DNA from: UBA5972 sp964588725
GTDB lineage: Bacteria; Pseudomonadota; Alphaproteobacteria; Rhodobacterales; Rhodobacteraceae
Direction of reading: 5' to 3'
Assembly: GCA_964588725.1 (NCBI GenBank)
Contig: CAZPQL010000025.1
Coordinates: 1-36,307 of the forward strand
Length of the DNA stretch: 36,307 nt
Made by a program: the position numbers and the translations under genes. Below, piece after piece: positions 7,608 to 15,892 of this stretch. Each line of letters begins with the position of its first letter. The first letter of the stretch is position 1. Under the pieces are notes generated by a model. It worked only from the letters and a program-made list of their open reading frames with translations, was not told the DNA's origin and made no database searches.

Positions 7608-8512
7608 CAACGCGCGGTCACCGGAATGCACGGGGTGCCGCGGGCCAGCAACGCCGAACACAACCTTCGCGAATCGCCCAGATCATTAAAACCCACCATG
7701 CGCAGACGATAAAAACTGCGACCGCCGCTTTCCGCCTTTTGAATCAGCCGCTTGTGCGCGCCCATCAAATCGCTGTGCCTTTGCGCAATATGCGCCCATT
7801 CGCGCTGGGCATCTTTGCGAGTGTCAAAAGCGCCAAGCTGAACCATCCGTGTTCCGCTGGCGATGCTTGACGGGTCCACGTCGATAATATCGGTGCCTTT
7901 GTTGGTTGCCGAAACATCACCGATTAGCGCGGCGACGCGCCTTGCTTTTGGTCGCGGCGAACGTCTGACTCCGGGCAGTGCGGCCAAGCCGTCTTTAACC
8001 ACTGCGGCTGATCCCGTGTTGCCCAAATCTAAGGATTGCTGATCGCTTTGGATTGCGTCGGCGATGACATCAACCAGATGCGTGGGCGCGACGGTCGTGT
8101 CATCGCTTTGTTGTGCGGCCCGCTGGTCATCGGCACCGGTGTAAACCTCGCTTTGGGCGATATCCTCTACCGCCAGCGCCACGGGGTTGGGCGCAAGTAG
8201 AACTTCGTCTGCCGCAGCGGCCACCGTACCATCTGACTGCACGCTGTTCACGGCAAGTCCCTGATGCTCGGCCCTTTGGCCGCCCGGATCATCGGGGGCT
8301 TCGCGCATTGCACCCGCCAGCGCCCGCACCACCGGTACGGCTGTTACGTCACGCACGGCTATTTTGTATCCCCAGAACCCAAGACCAAAAACCAAAGCGA
8401 CCGAAACCACGGCCCCGGTAAAATGAGTAAATTTGCGCAGCGGGCTCACCTCGTGAAGCGGCAATTCCTGTTGGCGTTCCGGTTCCGGTTCCGAAGTGTA
8501 TATTGTATTCAT
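7607..8512 (-). CDS. SPOR-domain inner-membrane protein
   Basis: A 301-aa bitopic protein with a short cytosolic N-terminus, one transmembrane helix (about residues 31-50), a long disordered Ala/Asp/Val-rich periplasmic linker and a C-terminal SPOR domain (about 220-301: MVQLGAFDTRKDAQREW... FYRLRMVGF). SPOR domains bind septal peptidoglycan stripped of stem peptides, so a role at the division site is likely. Two cysteines near the C-terminus could pair. The ATG at 8512 has GAGCAGG upstream; the longer frame starting at 8644 would overlap argS. It lies between argS and nagZ. Confidence 0.88.
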   Translation of the reverse strand: MNTIYTSEPEPERQQELPLHEVSPLRKFTHFTGAVVSVALVFGLGFWGYKIAVRDVTAVPVVRALAGAMREAPDDPGGQRAEHQGLAVNSVQSDGTVAAAADEVLLAPNPVALAVEDIAQSEVYTGADDQRAAQQSDDTTVAPTHLVDVIADAIQSDQQSLDLGNTGSAAVVKDGLAALPGVRRSPRPKARRVAALIGDVSATNKGTDIIDVDPSSIASGTRMVQLGAFDTRKDAQREWAHIAQRHSDLMGAHKRLIQKAESGGRSFYRLRMVGFNDLGDSRRLCSALLARGTPCIPVTAR

Positions 8513-8530
8513 TGCCTGCTCGCCCTTCCC

Positions 8531-8552
8531 GCGCACCCCTGCTTTGGTGCGC
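8531..8552 (-). promoter_or_regulatory. Intercistronic hairpin between argS and the SPOR gene
   Basis: GCGCACC (8531-8537) pairs with GGTGCGC (8546-8552) around an 8-base loop, ending about 19 bases before the SPOR gene start. There is no T-tract on either side, so it is not a plain terminator. It could stabilise mRNA ends or modulate translation. Confidence 0.35.
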
Positions 8553-8592
8553 CTGCCTGCCCGATCGCCGAAATCTTTAAGTCTGGATGGCT

Positions 8593-10338
8593 TTAGCGCA
8601 TCTCTTTCACCGGCGTTACGCCAAGGATACCAAGTCCGGCGCAAAGCACAACGAAAACGGCGGAAATAAGGGCGATTTTACTAACAGAGCGTTGCGCATT
8701 GTCCTCTTGCAGAAAACGCAGCGAAGGATCGTCGTGACCCTTGTTCCACAACGCGTGAAATTCTGACGCCATTTCAAACAGATAAAATGCAATCCGGTGC
8801 GGTTCGTTGTGTCGGGCTGCCAGTTCGAGCAACCGTGGCCATTCCGCCAGTTTTTTCACGACCGCCAGCTCATTCTCGTGTTGCAATTGCGACAGATCGG
8901 CCTTGATCAGGTCATTGTGGTCCACCGCCAGCCCCGCATTGCGTGCCTTGGTCATTACCGAAGTGATCCGTGCACAGGCATATTGTACGTAAAAAACCGG
9001 ATTATCCTTGGACTGCTCCAAAACGCGCGCAAAATCAAAATCCAGCGGCGCGTCATTCTTGCGGGTCAGCATGACAAACCGCGTCACGTCGGGTCCGACC
9101 TGATCCACCACATCGCGCAGGGACACAAAAGTGCCCGCGCGCTTGGACATCTTGAACGGTTCTCCATCCTTAAACAGCCGCACAAGCTGTGTCAGTTTGA
9201 TATCCAGAGGCACACGCCCGTCCGAAAGCGCCGACACGGCGGCCTTCATCCGCTTCACATAACCGCCATGGTCCGCGCCGAACACGTCGATCAGCGCGTC
9301 AAAACCACGGGTGATCTTGTCGTAATGGTAGGCAATATCAGGGGCAAAGTAGGTCCAGCCGCCGTCGGATTTCTTCACCGGACGGTCGACATCGTCGCCG
9401 TGCGCTGTCGATTTGAACAGTGTTTGCAGACGCGGCGCCCAATCGTCGGGCATTTTGCCCTTGGGCGGCTCAAGCGTTCCTTTATAGATCAGGCCTTTGC
9501 TATCCAGATCGGCAATGGCCGACTCGATCCGCCCGGTTCCGTACAGCGATTTTTCGCTGTAAAAATTGTCCATTTTGATGCCCAGAGCCGCCAGATCGGC
9601 GCGGATCAGATCCATCATGGCATCAGTCGACAGCACCCGCAGATCAGCCAGCCAGTCGCTTTCGGGACGGTCCACAAGGGCGTCGCCGTATTTGTCTTTG
9701 ACCGCTGCGCCAACGGGGATCAGATAGTCGCCGGGATAGGTTCCGTCCGCAAAAGCCACCTCCTGCCCGCAGGCCTGCAGGTAGCGCAAATAAACCGACC
9801 GCGCCAAAACATCGACCTGCGCCCCGCCGTCGTTGATGTAATATTCGCGGGTGACGTCAAAACCGGCAAAATCCAGCAATGACGCCAGCGCATCGCCAAA
9901 CACCGCGCCGCGGGTGTGGCCTACATGCAGTGGCCCCGTGGGGTTCGCCGACACGAATTCCACGTTCACGCGCCGACCCGCGCCCATGTCAGAGCGGCCA
10001 AAATTACCGCCCTGCGCCAGCGCCACAGGTATAATCGTCAGCCATTGCGCCGGATCCAGCCGCATATTCAGAAAACCCGGACCGGCGACATCGGCGGAAA
10101 TGACACGCGGGTCCGCCGCCAGTTTTGCCGCCAGGGCCTGCGCGATATCGCGCGGCTTTTTGCGCGCCACCTTGGCCAGAACCATCGCCGCGTTGGTGGC
10201 CATATCGCCGTGCAGCGCATCGCGTGGCGGCTCGACCGAGACGTTTGAAAAATCAAGACCGGCGGGCAGCACATTTTCGCGCACCAGTCCTTCAAGACTA
10301 TCAATCACAAGCGTTCTAATGTTGGCAAAAAGGTTCAT
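8593..10338 (-). CDS. argS: Arginyl-tRNA synthetase
   Basis: A 581-aa class I aminoacyl-tRNA synthetase that charges tRNA-Arg in the cytosol. It shows the N-terminal additional domain that binds the tRNA D-loop, the HIGH-type motif in NPTGPLHVGHTRGAVFGD (HVGH at 138-141), an intact KMSK-type loop (FKMSKRAGTFVSLRD) and the C-terminal DALR anticodon domain (VQYACARI... ending GVTPVKEMR). The ATG at 10338 (MNLFANIRTL) matches the family start; ten extra codons upstream are less likely. It lies between dgt and the SPOR gene. Confidence 0.97.
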   Translation of the reverse strand: MNLFANIRTLVIDSLEGLVRENVLPAGLDFSNVSVEPPRDALHGDMATNAAMVLAKVARKKPRDIAQALAAKLAADPRVISADVAGPGFLNMRLDPAQWLTIIPVALAQGGNFGRSDMGAGRRVNVEFVSANPTGPLHVGHTRGAVFGDALASLLDFAGFDVTREYYINDGGAQVDVLARSVYLRYLQACGQEVAFADGTYPGDYLIPVGAAVKDKYGDALVDRPESDWLADLRVLSTDAMMDLIRADLAALGIKMDNFYSEKSLYGTGRIESAIADLDSKGLIYKGTLEPPKGKMPDDWAPRLQTLFKSTAHGDDVDRPVKKSDGGWTYFAPDIAYHYDKITRGFDALIDVFGADHGGYVKRMKAAVSALSDGRVPLDIKLTQLVRLFKDGEPFKMSKRAGTFVSLRDVVDQVGPDVTRFVMLTRKNDAPLDFDFARVLEQSKDNPVFYVQYACARITSVMTKARNAGLAVDHNDLIKADLSQLQHENELAVVKKLAEWPRLLELAARHNEPHRIAFYLFEMASEFHALWNKGHDDPSLRFLQEDNAQRSVSKIALISAVFVVLCAGLGILGVTPVKEMR

Positions 10339-10442
10339 GACCGGTTCCAAATACAGATGTGGCGCCACCTATCACGACCGGTCGCGGCTATCCAGTTGAG
10401 AATACTTATTCATTGTTCCAAAAATACTCAAAATCCACCAGT

Positions 10443-11588
10443 TCACCCCATCGACATCGGGTCGGTCAGTTTCCGGTGTTCGTCCAGCGCGAAGCGGTCG
10501 GTCATGCCCGCAATGTAATCGGCAATCACCCTGGCCTTTTGCAGATCAGTATCGCCGGTCCATTTTTGCCAGGAATCCGGCAACATACCGGGGTCTTCGA
10601 TAAAAATCGCGAACATCTCCCTGACAATCAGGCCCGCCTTGCGGCGCATACGGCGGACTTTCCAGTGCCGGTACATGTGTTTGAAGAAAAACGCGCGGAT
10701 GACTTTCAGGTCCGCGTATAAGGGCGCGGAAAACCGGATCAATTGTTGACCGGACCCGCGCACATCATCCACCGTTTGAGGTGAAACTTCACCAATGATC
10801 CGCCTGCTTTCGTCAATCACATCCTCGACCATGACGCCAAAGACCCGGCGCAGCGCCTCGTGGCGGCGGCGAATGAAATCAAGATCGGGGAAAAGTGTCT
10901 CGACCCGGTCGTAGCATGCGCCGATGATCGGAAGCTCGCGGATTTGCTCCTCGTTGAACAGGCCGGCACGCAGCCCGTCATCCAGATCGTGGTTGTTGTA
11001 GGCTATGTCGTCGGAAATCGCCGCGACCTGCGCTTCGGCGCTGGCATAGCTGCCCAGTTCCAGATCAAATTCGGCATTGAAATCCGCCAACGCCCCGGGG
11101 ATGGTCCCTACCACCGGCCCATTGTGTTTGGCCAGACCTTCCAGCGTTTCCCAGCTTAGATTAAGCCCGTTGAACCGTGCATAATGGCGTTCGAGCATGC
11201 TGACGATTTTAATCGCCTGTGCGTTGTGGTCAAATCCTCCGAACGGTTCCATACAGGCATTCAGCGCGTCCTCGCCCGTATGACCGAACGGCGTGTGCCC
11301 CAGATCATGCGCCAGCGCCACCGCCTCGGTCAGCTCTGAATTCAGCCCCAAAACACCGGATATCGTGCGCGCCACCTGCGCCACCTCGATGCTGTGGGTC
11401 AGACGGGTGCGAAAATAGTCGCCTTCGTGTTCAACGAAAACCTGGGTTTTATGCTTGAGACGACGAAACGCGGACGAGTGAATGATCCGGTCGCGGTCGC
11501 GCTGAAACGCCGACCGGTGCGCCGAGTCTTCCTCGAGCACCAACCGCCCGCGGCTGTGTGCGGGGTTGCATGCATATGTCGCAAGCAT
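10443..11588 (-). CDS. dgt: Deoxyguanosinetriphosphate triphosphohydrolase-like protein
   Basis: A 381-aa HD-superfamily dNTPase of the type 2 dGTPase-like family. The metal-binding set is intact: FRRLKHKTQVF, then RLTHSIEVAQVAR with His65, and AHDLGHTPFGHTGE with His94-Asp95 and His98, plus the later acidic ISDDIAYNNHDLDD. These enzymes split dNTPs to the deoxynucleoside and triphosphate and help set nucleotide pools. The ATG at 11588 has AAGGCG upstream. It is divergent from the erpA-like gene across an 82-base shared promoter region, and 104 bases separate it from argS. Confidence 0.93.
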   Translation of the reverse strand: MLATYACNPAHSRGRLVLEEDSAHRSAFQRDRDRIIHSSAFRRLKHKTQVFVEHEGDYFRTRLTHSIEVAQVARTISGVLGLNSELTEAVALAHDLGHTPFGHTGEDALNACMEPFGGFDHNAQAIKIVSMLERHYARFNGLNLSWETLEGLAKHNGPVVGTIPGALADFNAEFDLELGSYASAEAQVAAISDDIAYNNHDLDDGLRAGLFNEEQIRELPIIGACYDRVETLFPDLDFIRRRHEALRRVFGVMVEDVIDESRRIIGEVSPQTVDDVRGSGQQLIRFSAPLYADLKVIRAFFFKHMYRHWKVRRMRRKAGLIVREMFAIFIEDPGMLPDSWQKWTGDTDLQKARVIADYIAGMTDRFALDEHRKLTDPMSMG

Positions 11589-11604
11589 ATTTTTCGCCTT
11601 ATTC

Positions 11605-11633
11605 TTGTCCCGGCGGGCATTCGCCCTTATGTT
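11605..11633 (+). promoter_or_regulatory. Candidate promoter of the erpA-like gene
   Basis: TTGTCC, a spacer of exactly 17 bases, and TATGTT, with the start point about 30 bases before the ATG at 11671. The spacer contains a small GGCG/CGCC dyad. Motif evidence only. Confidence 0.45.
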
Positions 11634-11670
11634 AAGTGCAACCCTAACCTATGGACGTCGTGTAGAAAAG

Positions 11671-12003
11671 ATGGACCTGACCCTGCCTCCCAAAGTGACG
11701 GACCGTGCGTTTGCGCAATTGGCGGCCATCAACAAAAACGCCGCCACCCCGCAGGCGTTGCGCGTGGCGGTCGAAGGCGGCGGGTGTTCGGGCTTTCAAT
11801 ACGAAATCAAGCTGGACGACGCTGCTGACGACGATCTGGTGCTGGAAGGTCAGGGGCAGAAAGTTTTGATCGACGAGATTTCATTGCCGTTCCTGACCAA
11901 CGCCGTGATTGATTATTCGCAGGAACTGATCGGCGCACGTTTTATCATCGAAAACCCCAACGCCACCAGCTCTTGCGGATGTGGGACCAGCTTTTCGATT
12001 TGA
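11671..12003 (+). CDS. erpA: HesB/IscA-type iron-sulfur cluster insertion protein (ErpA-like)
   Basis: A 110-aa A-type Fe-S carrier that receives clusters from the assembly scaffold and delivers them to target apoproteins. The three cluster ligands are present: Cys39 in GGGCSGFQY, and Cys102 and Cys104 in SSCGCGTSFSI. The start at 11671 (MDLTLPPKVT) gives the family length; 35 further upstream codons in frame overlap the dgt start region and are rejected. ErpA versus IscA cannot be settled by eye, so the symbol is moderate. It is monocistronic in appearance. Confidence 0.9.
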   Translation: MDLTLPPKVTDRAFAQLAAINKNAATPQALRVAVEGGGCSGFQYEIKLDDAADDDLVLEGQGQKVLIDEISLPFLTNAVIDYSQELIGARFIIENPNATSSCGCGTSFSI

Positions 12004-12074
12004 TGTCCGCGATTCTTGTTGGGGTAAGTATTCCCGCCGGAGGCGCGGCACCGCATCAATTTTTCAATAAATAC

Positions 12075-12107
12075 CTGACATTTTTCACCCGTTTGGGTGA
12101 TTATAAT
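12075..12107 (+). promoter_or_regulatory. Promoter with a perfect palindrome in its spacer
   Basis: TATAAT (12102-12107) is a perfect -10. Immediately before it lies TCACCC-GTTT-GGGTGA (12085-12100), and CTGACA at 12075-12080 is the best -35, giving a 21-base spacer. The dyad thus fills the spacer. This recalls MerR-type promoters, but could equally be a repressor operator. It lies about 65 bases before the secreted-protein gene at 12170. Confidence 0.45.
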
Positions 12108-12169
12108 GACGCTTTGGATTTTCCAGTCTGATCGTGCGGAATACCCCGCATTTTGAAAGGACGGAAACT

Positions 12170-12529
12170 ATGACACATAATTTTAACCAAAAATCAATTC
12201 GCGCCCTGGCCGCACTGGGCTTCACGGCAATTTCCATGGCGTTCAGCGCTCCGGTCGCACATGCGCAAGGTACCTGCATCGCCGGTGTCGCGCCGTTCAA
12301 GGTGGGTCAGAAAGGCATCGTGATCAAACACCAGGCGCTTGGCAAGAACATGGTCATTGTGCAGCCAACCAACACGGCGGGGTATTCCCCCATGAGCAAT
12401 AGCACCTATTTCAACGTGCTCAAGATCAGGTCGGACAATTTTCAGGTCCAGCACAAACGTACCGACGACGGGACACCGATTGCGCTGGATTTCAATGTCT
12501 CGCTGGGTTGGATCGCCTGCACGCTGTGA
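12170..12529 (+). CDS. Small secreted protein of unknown function
   Basis: A 119-aa protein I do not recognise. The N-terminus has a Sec-type signal: basic start, hydrophobic ALAALGFTAISMAF, and a likely cut after AHA before QGTC (about residue 31). The mature part is about 88 residues, beta-rich in appearance, with two cysteines, one near each end (GTCIAG and WIACTL), that could form a disulfide. AAAGGA stands 8 bases before the ATG at 12170; the upstream in-frame ATG at 12134 would spoil the signal. It is monocistronic, with its own promoter (12075-12107) and a strong terminator (12551-12575). Confidence 0.82.
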   Translation: MTHNFNQKSIRALAALGFTAISMAFSAPVAHAQGTCIAGVAPFKVGQKGIVIKHQALGKNMVIVQPTNTAGYSPMSNSTYFNVLKIRSDNFQVQHKRTDDGTPIALDFNVSLGWIACTL

Positions 12530-12550
12530 TCGCCCATTTATAACAAGCAC

Positions 12551-12575
12551 GCGGGCCGGGGACATGCCGGCCCGC
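12551..12575 (+). terminator. Rho-independent terminator of the secreted-protein gene
   Basis: GCGGGCCGG (12551-12559) pairs perfectly with CCGGCCCGC (12567-12575) around a 7-base loop, then a short T-containing stretch (GGTTTT). It lies 21 bases after the stop codon. Confidence 0.75.
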
Positions 12576-12687
12576 CTGCGGTTTTGCCTTGGCAGGAACC
12601 CAGTCGGTTTTTGCGACCGGCTACGGACAATTAGTTGGCCAGCGCAGCGTTTTGGGATCATGTTAACGTGACGTACCACCCGACCTC

Positions 12688-12716
12688 TTGACCCGGCCAT
12701 CGAATTGACGTTCTAA
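12688..12716 (+). promoter_or_regulatory. Candidate promoter of the cytochrome c gene
   Basis: TTGACC, 17 bases, TTCTAA, ending 34 bases before the ATG. The -35 is good and the -10 poor. Confidence 0.35.
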
Positions 12717-12750
12717 GACCGCCAGACTGAAAGTTTGCCGGAGAACAAAA

Positions 12751-13209
12751 ATGCGCTCACCCACGGTATTTGGCATCATCGCAGTAGCCGCTTTTGTCAT
12801 TGGCGGATCACTTTTTATCGTCATTCCCGCCGTGACGCCGGACGCCCCCGCTTCGGTGGCTGAGGTCACGACAGAAACCGATACCACACCGACAGGCATG
12901 GTGGCCGTTGTTGTACCCGCTCTGACTGCGCAGCAGCAAATCGGCGAAACCGCATTCAACGCCAAATGCGCCCAGTGTCACGGCAAGAATGCCGCCGGTC
13001 AGGACGGTGTTGCACCACCGCTGATCCACCGTATATACGAGCCCAGCCACCACGGTGACGGGGCTTTTCATCTGGCGGTGCAGAACGGTGTGCGCTCGCA
13101 CCACTGGCGATTTGGATCCATGATGCCGGTCAAGGGCCTGACCAAGGGCGACGTTGACAATATCATAGCCTATGTCCGTGCTTTGCAAAAAGAAAACGGC
13201 ATTTTCTAA
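12751..13209 (+). CDS. Membrane-anchored class I c-type cytochrome
   Basis: A 152-aa protein with an uncleaved-looking N-terminal transmembrane segment (about residues 5-28), a Thr/Ala/Pro-rich linker to about residue 60, and a cytochrome c domain with heme-binding CAQCH (73-77) and a likely Met ligand in SMMPVKGL (Met124 or Met125). The C-terminal helix is DVDNIIAYVRALQ. It would sit on the periplasmic face and carry electrons. GGAG precedes the ATG by 7 bases. Its partner is not evident from context; xth begins 15 bases downstream and may be co-transcribed. Confidence 0.9.
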   Translation: MRSPTVFGIIAVAAFVIGGSLFIVIPAVTPDAPASVAEVTTETDTTPTGMVAVVVPALTAQQQIGETAFNAKCAQCHGKNAAGQDGVAPPLIHRIYEPSHHGDGAFHLAVQNGVRSHHWRFGSMMPVKGLTKGDVDNIIAYVRALQKENGIF

Positions 13210-13224
13210 GCGCCCGGAGCCCCG

Positions 13225-14004
13225 ATGAAAATCGCCAGTTTCAATATCAACGGCATCAAGGCGCGTATGGATCGCCTGTTAGAGTGGCTGCCCGAGTCCG
13301 GTGTTGACGTGGCGCTGTTGCAGGAAATCAAATCCGTGGACGAAACTTTTCCCCGCGCGCCGATCGAGGATCTTGGTTACACGGTGGAAACCTTCGGTCA
13401 GAAAAGCTTTAACGGTGTGGCGATACTGTCCAAACTGCCGCTCGAAGACGTCACGCGCGGATTGCCCGGTGATGATGACGACATCCAGTCGCGCTGGATC
13501 GAAGCCACGGTGATGGCGACTAAACCAGTGCGTGTTTGCGGGCTTTACCTGCCAAACGGCAACCCGGTTCCGGGGCCGAAATACGACTATAAACTGGCGT
13601 GGATGGACCGGCTGTTCAACCGTGCGCAGGCTCTTTTGGAAATTGAAGAACCGTTTCTGATGGCCGGTGATTACAACGTTATTCCGCAGGCTGATGACGC
13701 GCATACGCCCGCCGCCTGGGTAGATGACGCGCTTTACCTGCCGCAATCGCGTGCGGCGTACCGGCGCATTCTTAACCTTGGTTTTACCGATGCGTTTCGC
13801 GCCCGCAACGCTGCGCCGCTGAACTATACCTTCTGGGATTTTCAGCGCGGCGCGTGGAACAGGAACGACGGTATCCGCATCGACCATTTCCTGCTGTCGC
13901 CATCCTGCGCCGACCTGCTGTTGGATTGCCAGATTGACCGGCACATGCGGGGACGCGAGCGCCCGTCGGACCACGTCCCGATCTGGGTTGATCTGGACGC
14001 ATAG
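13225..14004 (+). CDS. xth: Exodeoxyribonuclease III
   Basis: A 259-aa EEP-superfamily nuclease; AP endonuclease and 3'-5' exonuclease of base-excision repair. Key residues are visible: Asn7/Asn9 in SFNINGIKAR, Glu34 in LLQEIKS, Asp149 and Asn151 in AGDYNVIPQ, RIDHFLLS, and the terminal PSDHVPIWVDL with Asp249-His250. CGGAG lies 5 bases before the start. It converges with the monooxygenase gene, with 12 bases between the stops. Confidence 0.95.
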   Translation: MKIASFNINGIKARMDRLLEWLPESGVDVALLQEIKSVDETFPRAPIEDLGYTVETFGQKSFNGVAILSKLPLEDVTRGLPGDDDDIQSRWIEATVMATKPVRVCGLYLPNGNPVPGPKYDYKLAWMDRLFNRAQALLEIEEPFLMAGDYNVIPQADDAHTPAAWVDDALYLPQSRAAYRRILNLGFTDAFRARNAAPLNYTFWDFQRGAWNRNDGIRIDHFLLSPSCADLLLDCQIDRHMRGRERPSDHVPIWVDLDA

Positions 14005-14016
14005 ACCGTCGCACGG

Positions 14017-15213
14017 TCATTCGACTTTGGTGACGTCTGTCTCATAAATCCAGTCAAACCGGCGTCGCAGCCGCGCGTTGGCGAAACGGTTGGCCAACCC
14101 GATCCCCGCGTGAAACGCGGCGCGCATAACTTTTGATTTCAGATGATATGCGCGTGCATTGCGCGCCGAGGCCCTGACCACACGGCGCACCCGTTTTGTC
14201 CGGTGTGCCTGATACGCCGACAGCCCCGCATGCACGTCGTCGTGTTTTTCCAGTTCAGCTGCCAGAACCCAGGCGTCCTCGATGGCCATATTGGCCCCTT
14301 GCGCAAGAAACGGCAGCATCGCGTGGGCAGCGTCCCCTAAAATTGTTGTCCCGCTTTGGCACCAGCTTGGCGCGACCGGATGGCTGAACAATCCCCAGAT
14401 GGCGGTCTCATCCACCAACGACAGCAGCCGCCTGACCTCGGGGCTGAACTGCGTAAAAGCAGCCCGCAAATTGTCGGGATCGTCGGTGTGTGACCACCCC
14501 TCTTCCACCCAGGTCTCACGCTCGCACACCGCCACGACATTGATCAGACTGCCGCCACGCAGCGGATAAGTCACCAGATGCCGCCCCGGCCCTACATGAA
14601 CCGTCGCAACGGGTGGGATATCGTACAACGGCACGTAGGCGGTGTTGACCATGGCGCGCCACGCCACAAAACCGGTGAACGACGGTTCACTGTCTAGATT
14701 AAGCGCGCGGCGCGTGACCGAGTGCAAACCGTCCGCCCCGATCAGTATTTTTGTGGTACGCTCGGGGCCGTTTTCAACCGGCAGCGCCGCCTGATCAAAC
14801 CCGATTGCGACACCGGTGACTTTTTTGCCCAGACTGATTGCCACTCCGTGCCGTTTGGCCGACGCCGCCAATACATCGATCAGATCAGCGCGGTGCAACA
14901 GCAGATATTCCGCGTCACCGCCCCGTTTGGTTGAACGCATGTCAAGACTGACAATTTGTTTTGCGGTGCGGTAGTCGCGCAATTCTACCTGCTCCAGCGA
15001 CGTACCCAGTTTGCGCAACCGCGATCCAAGACCCAGCGCATTCATCACTGCCATACCGTTGGGGGTAATCTGAATGCCGGCGCCCACCTCACCCAGCGTG
15101 GCAGACTGGTCCATCACCGTGACGCGCGCACCGCGCTGTGCAAGCGCCACCGCCGCGGTCAATCCGCCAATACCGGCCCCCAATACTGTAATATTTTTGC
15201 CTTTGATCGCCAT
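14017..15213 (-). CDS. FAD-dependent aromatic-ring-type monooxygenase
   Basis: A 398-aa group A flavoprotein monooxygenase. It has the N-terminal dinucleotide-binding VLGAGIGGLTAAVAL, the GADGLHSVTRR (DG) motif and the TILGDAAHAMLPFLAQGANMA (GD) motif that binds the FAD ribityl and pyrophosphate. The nearest well-known enzymes are salicylate 1-hydroxylase and 3-hydroxybenzoate 6-hydroxylase, which use NAD(P)H and O2 to hydroxylate phenols. The substrate cannot be told from sequence, and no aromatic-degradation genes are nearby. AAAAGG lies 5 bases before the ATG. It sits downstream of the DksA-like gene but behind a terminator. Confidence 0.88.
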   Translation of the reverse strand: MAIKGKNITVLGAGIGGLTAAVALAQRGARVTVMDQSATLGEVGAGIQITPNGMAVMNALGLGSRLRKLGTSLEQVELRDYRTAKQIVSLDMRSTKRGGDAEYLLLHRADLIDVLAASAKRHGVAISLGKKVTGVAIGFDQAALPVENGPERTTKILIGADGLHSVTRRALNLDSEPSFTGFVAWRAMVNTAYVPLYDIPPVATVHVGPGRHLVTYPLRGGSLINVVAVCERETWVEEGWSHTDDPDNLRAAFTQFSPEVRRLLSLVDETAIWGLFSHPVAPSWCQSGTTILGDAAHAMLPFLAQGANMAIEDAWVLAAELEKHDDVHAGLSAYQAHRTKRVRRVVRASARNARAYHLKSKVMRAAFHAGIGLANRFANARLRRRFDWIYETDVTKVE

Positions 15214-15232
15214 GGCAACCTTTTAAGACGGA

Positions 15233-15260
15233 AAAACCGAAGCCGCGAGGCCCCGGTTTT
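15233..15260 (-). terminator. Terminator of the DksA-like gene
   Basis: AAAACCG (15233-15239) pairs with CGGTTTT (15254-15260), with an inner GCC-GCGA-GGC stem. On the minus strand the hairpin is followed by a run of T residues. It lies 26 bases after the stop codon at 15286. Confidence 0.65.
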
Positions 15261-15285
15261 GATTGTGTCGTCGGCCCATCGCGAT

Positions 15286-15708
15286 TCAGTCGTCGCGGTG
15301 CACGCGCTCTTTGCGTTCGTGGCGTTCCTGCGCTGCCAGCGACAAGGTAGCGATCGGTCGCGCCTTTAGTCGCTTGAGCGAGATAGGTTCGCCCGTGTCG
15401 TCGCAATAGCCATAGGATTTGTCGTCGATCCGGCGCAGCGCCGATTCAATTTTGGTCACCAGTTTGCGCTGGCGGTCACGGGTGCGCAGCTCCAGCGCGC
15501 GGTCTGTTTCCTCGGAGGCGCGGTCGGCCACGTCGGGGATGTTGCGTGTACCGGCCTGCATACCCTCAATCGTGTCGCGGTTTTCTTCCAGAATATCGGT
15601 TTTCCAGTCGGTCAGACGGCGGCGGAAATATTCCAGTTGCCGGTCGTTCATGAAAGGCTCATTCTCAGCGGGGGTGTAGTCTTCTTCCATTAGTGTTTCC
15701 GCTTTCAT
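15286..15708 (-). CDS. DksA/TraR-family protein lacking the zinc-finger cysteines
   Basis: A 140-aa RNA-polymerase-binding factor of the DksA family, which enters the secondary channel and with ppGpp resets promoter choice in starvation. It has a coiled-coil part (about 25-100: RRLTDWKTDILEENRD... EETDRALELRTRDRQRKLV... SALRRIDDKSYGYC) and a C-terminal globular part. Where E. coli DksA has four zinc cysteines, the equivalent positions read Cys, Thr, Ser, Ala (YGYCDDTG ... ATLSLAAQERHE), so no zinc site should form. GGAGG lies 5 bases before the ATG. It is divergent from the moxR operon. dksA is the likely symbol, but paralogues exist. Confidence 0.88.
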   Translation of the reverse strand: MKAETLMEEDYTPAENEPFMNDRQLEYFRRRLTDWKTDILEENRDTIEGMQAGTRNIPDVADRASEETDRALELRTRDRQRKLVTKIESALRRIDDKSYGYCDDTGEPISLKRLKARPIATLSLAAQERHERKERVHRDD

Positions 15709-15828
15709 GAGAACCTCCGCAAAGCAATTCCAATTCTTCGACCCGCCGATTACAGAAGCGGTCTTTGGCCGGCTGTTGCGCTTCGCTTACAGAATGTCGC
15801 AGGCTTTGTCACCCCCGATTTACACATC

Positions 15829-15856
15829 TTGAAGCTTCGTGAATGCGTGTTAGAAT
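15829..15856 (+). promoter_or_regulatory. Candidate promoter of the MoxR/VWA operon
   Basis: TTGAAG, a 16-base spacer and TAGAAT, placing the start point about 30 bases before the ATG at 15893. The 184-base region is shared with the divergent DksA-like gene. Confidence 0.5.
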
Positions 15857-15892
15857 CATCTGGCAAACAAACCCGAGAGTATTGAAGACATT

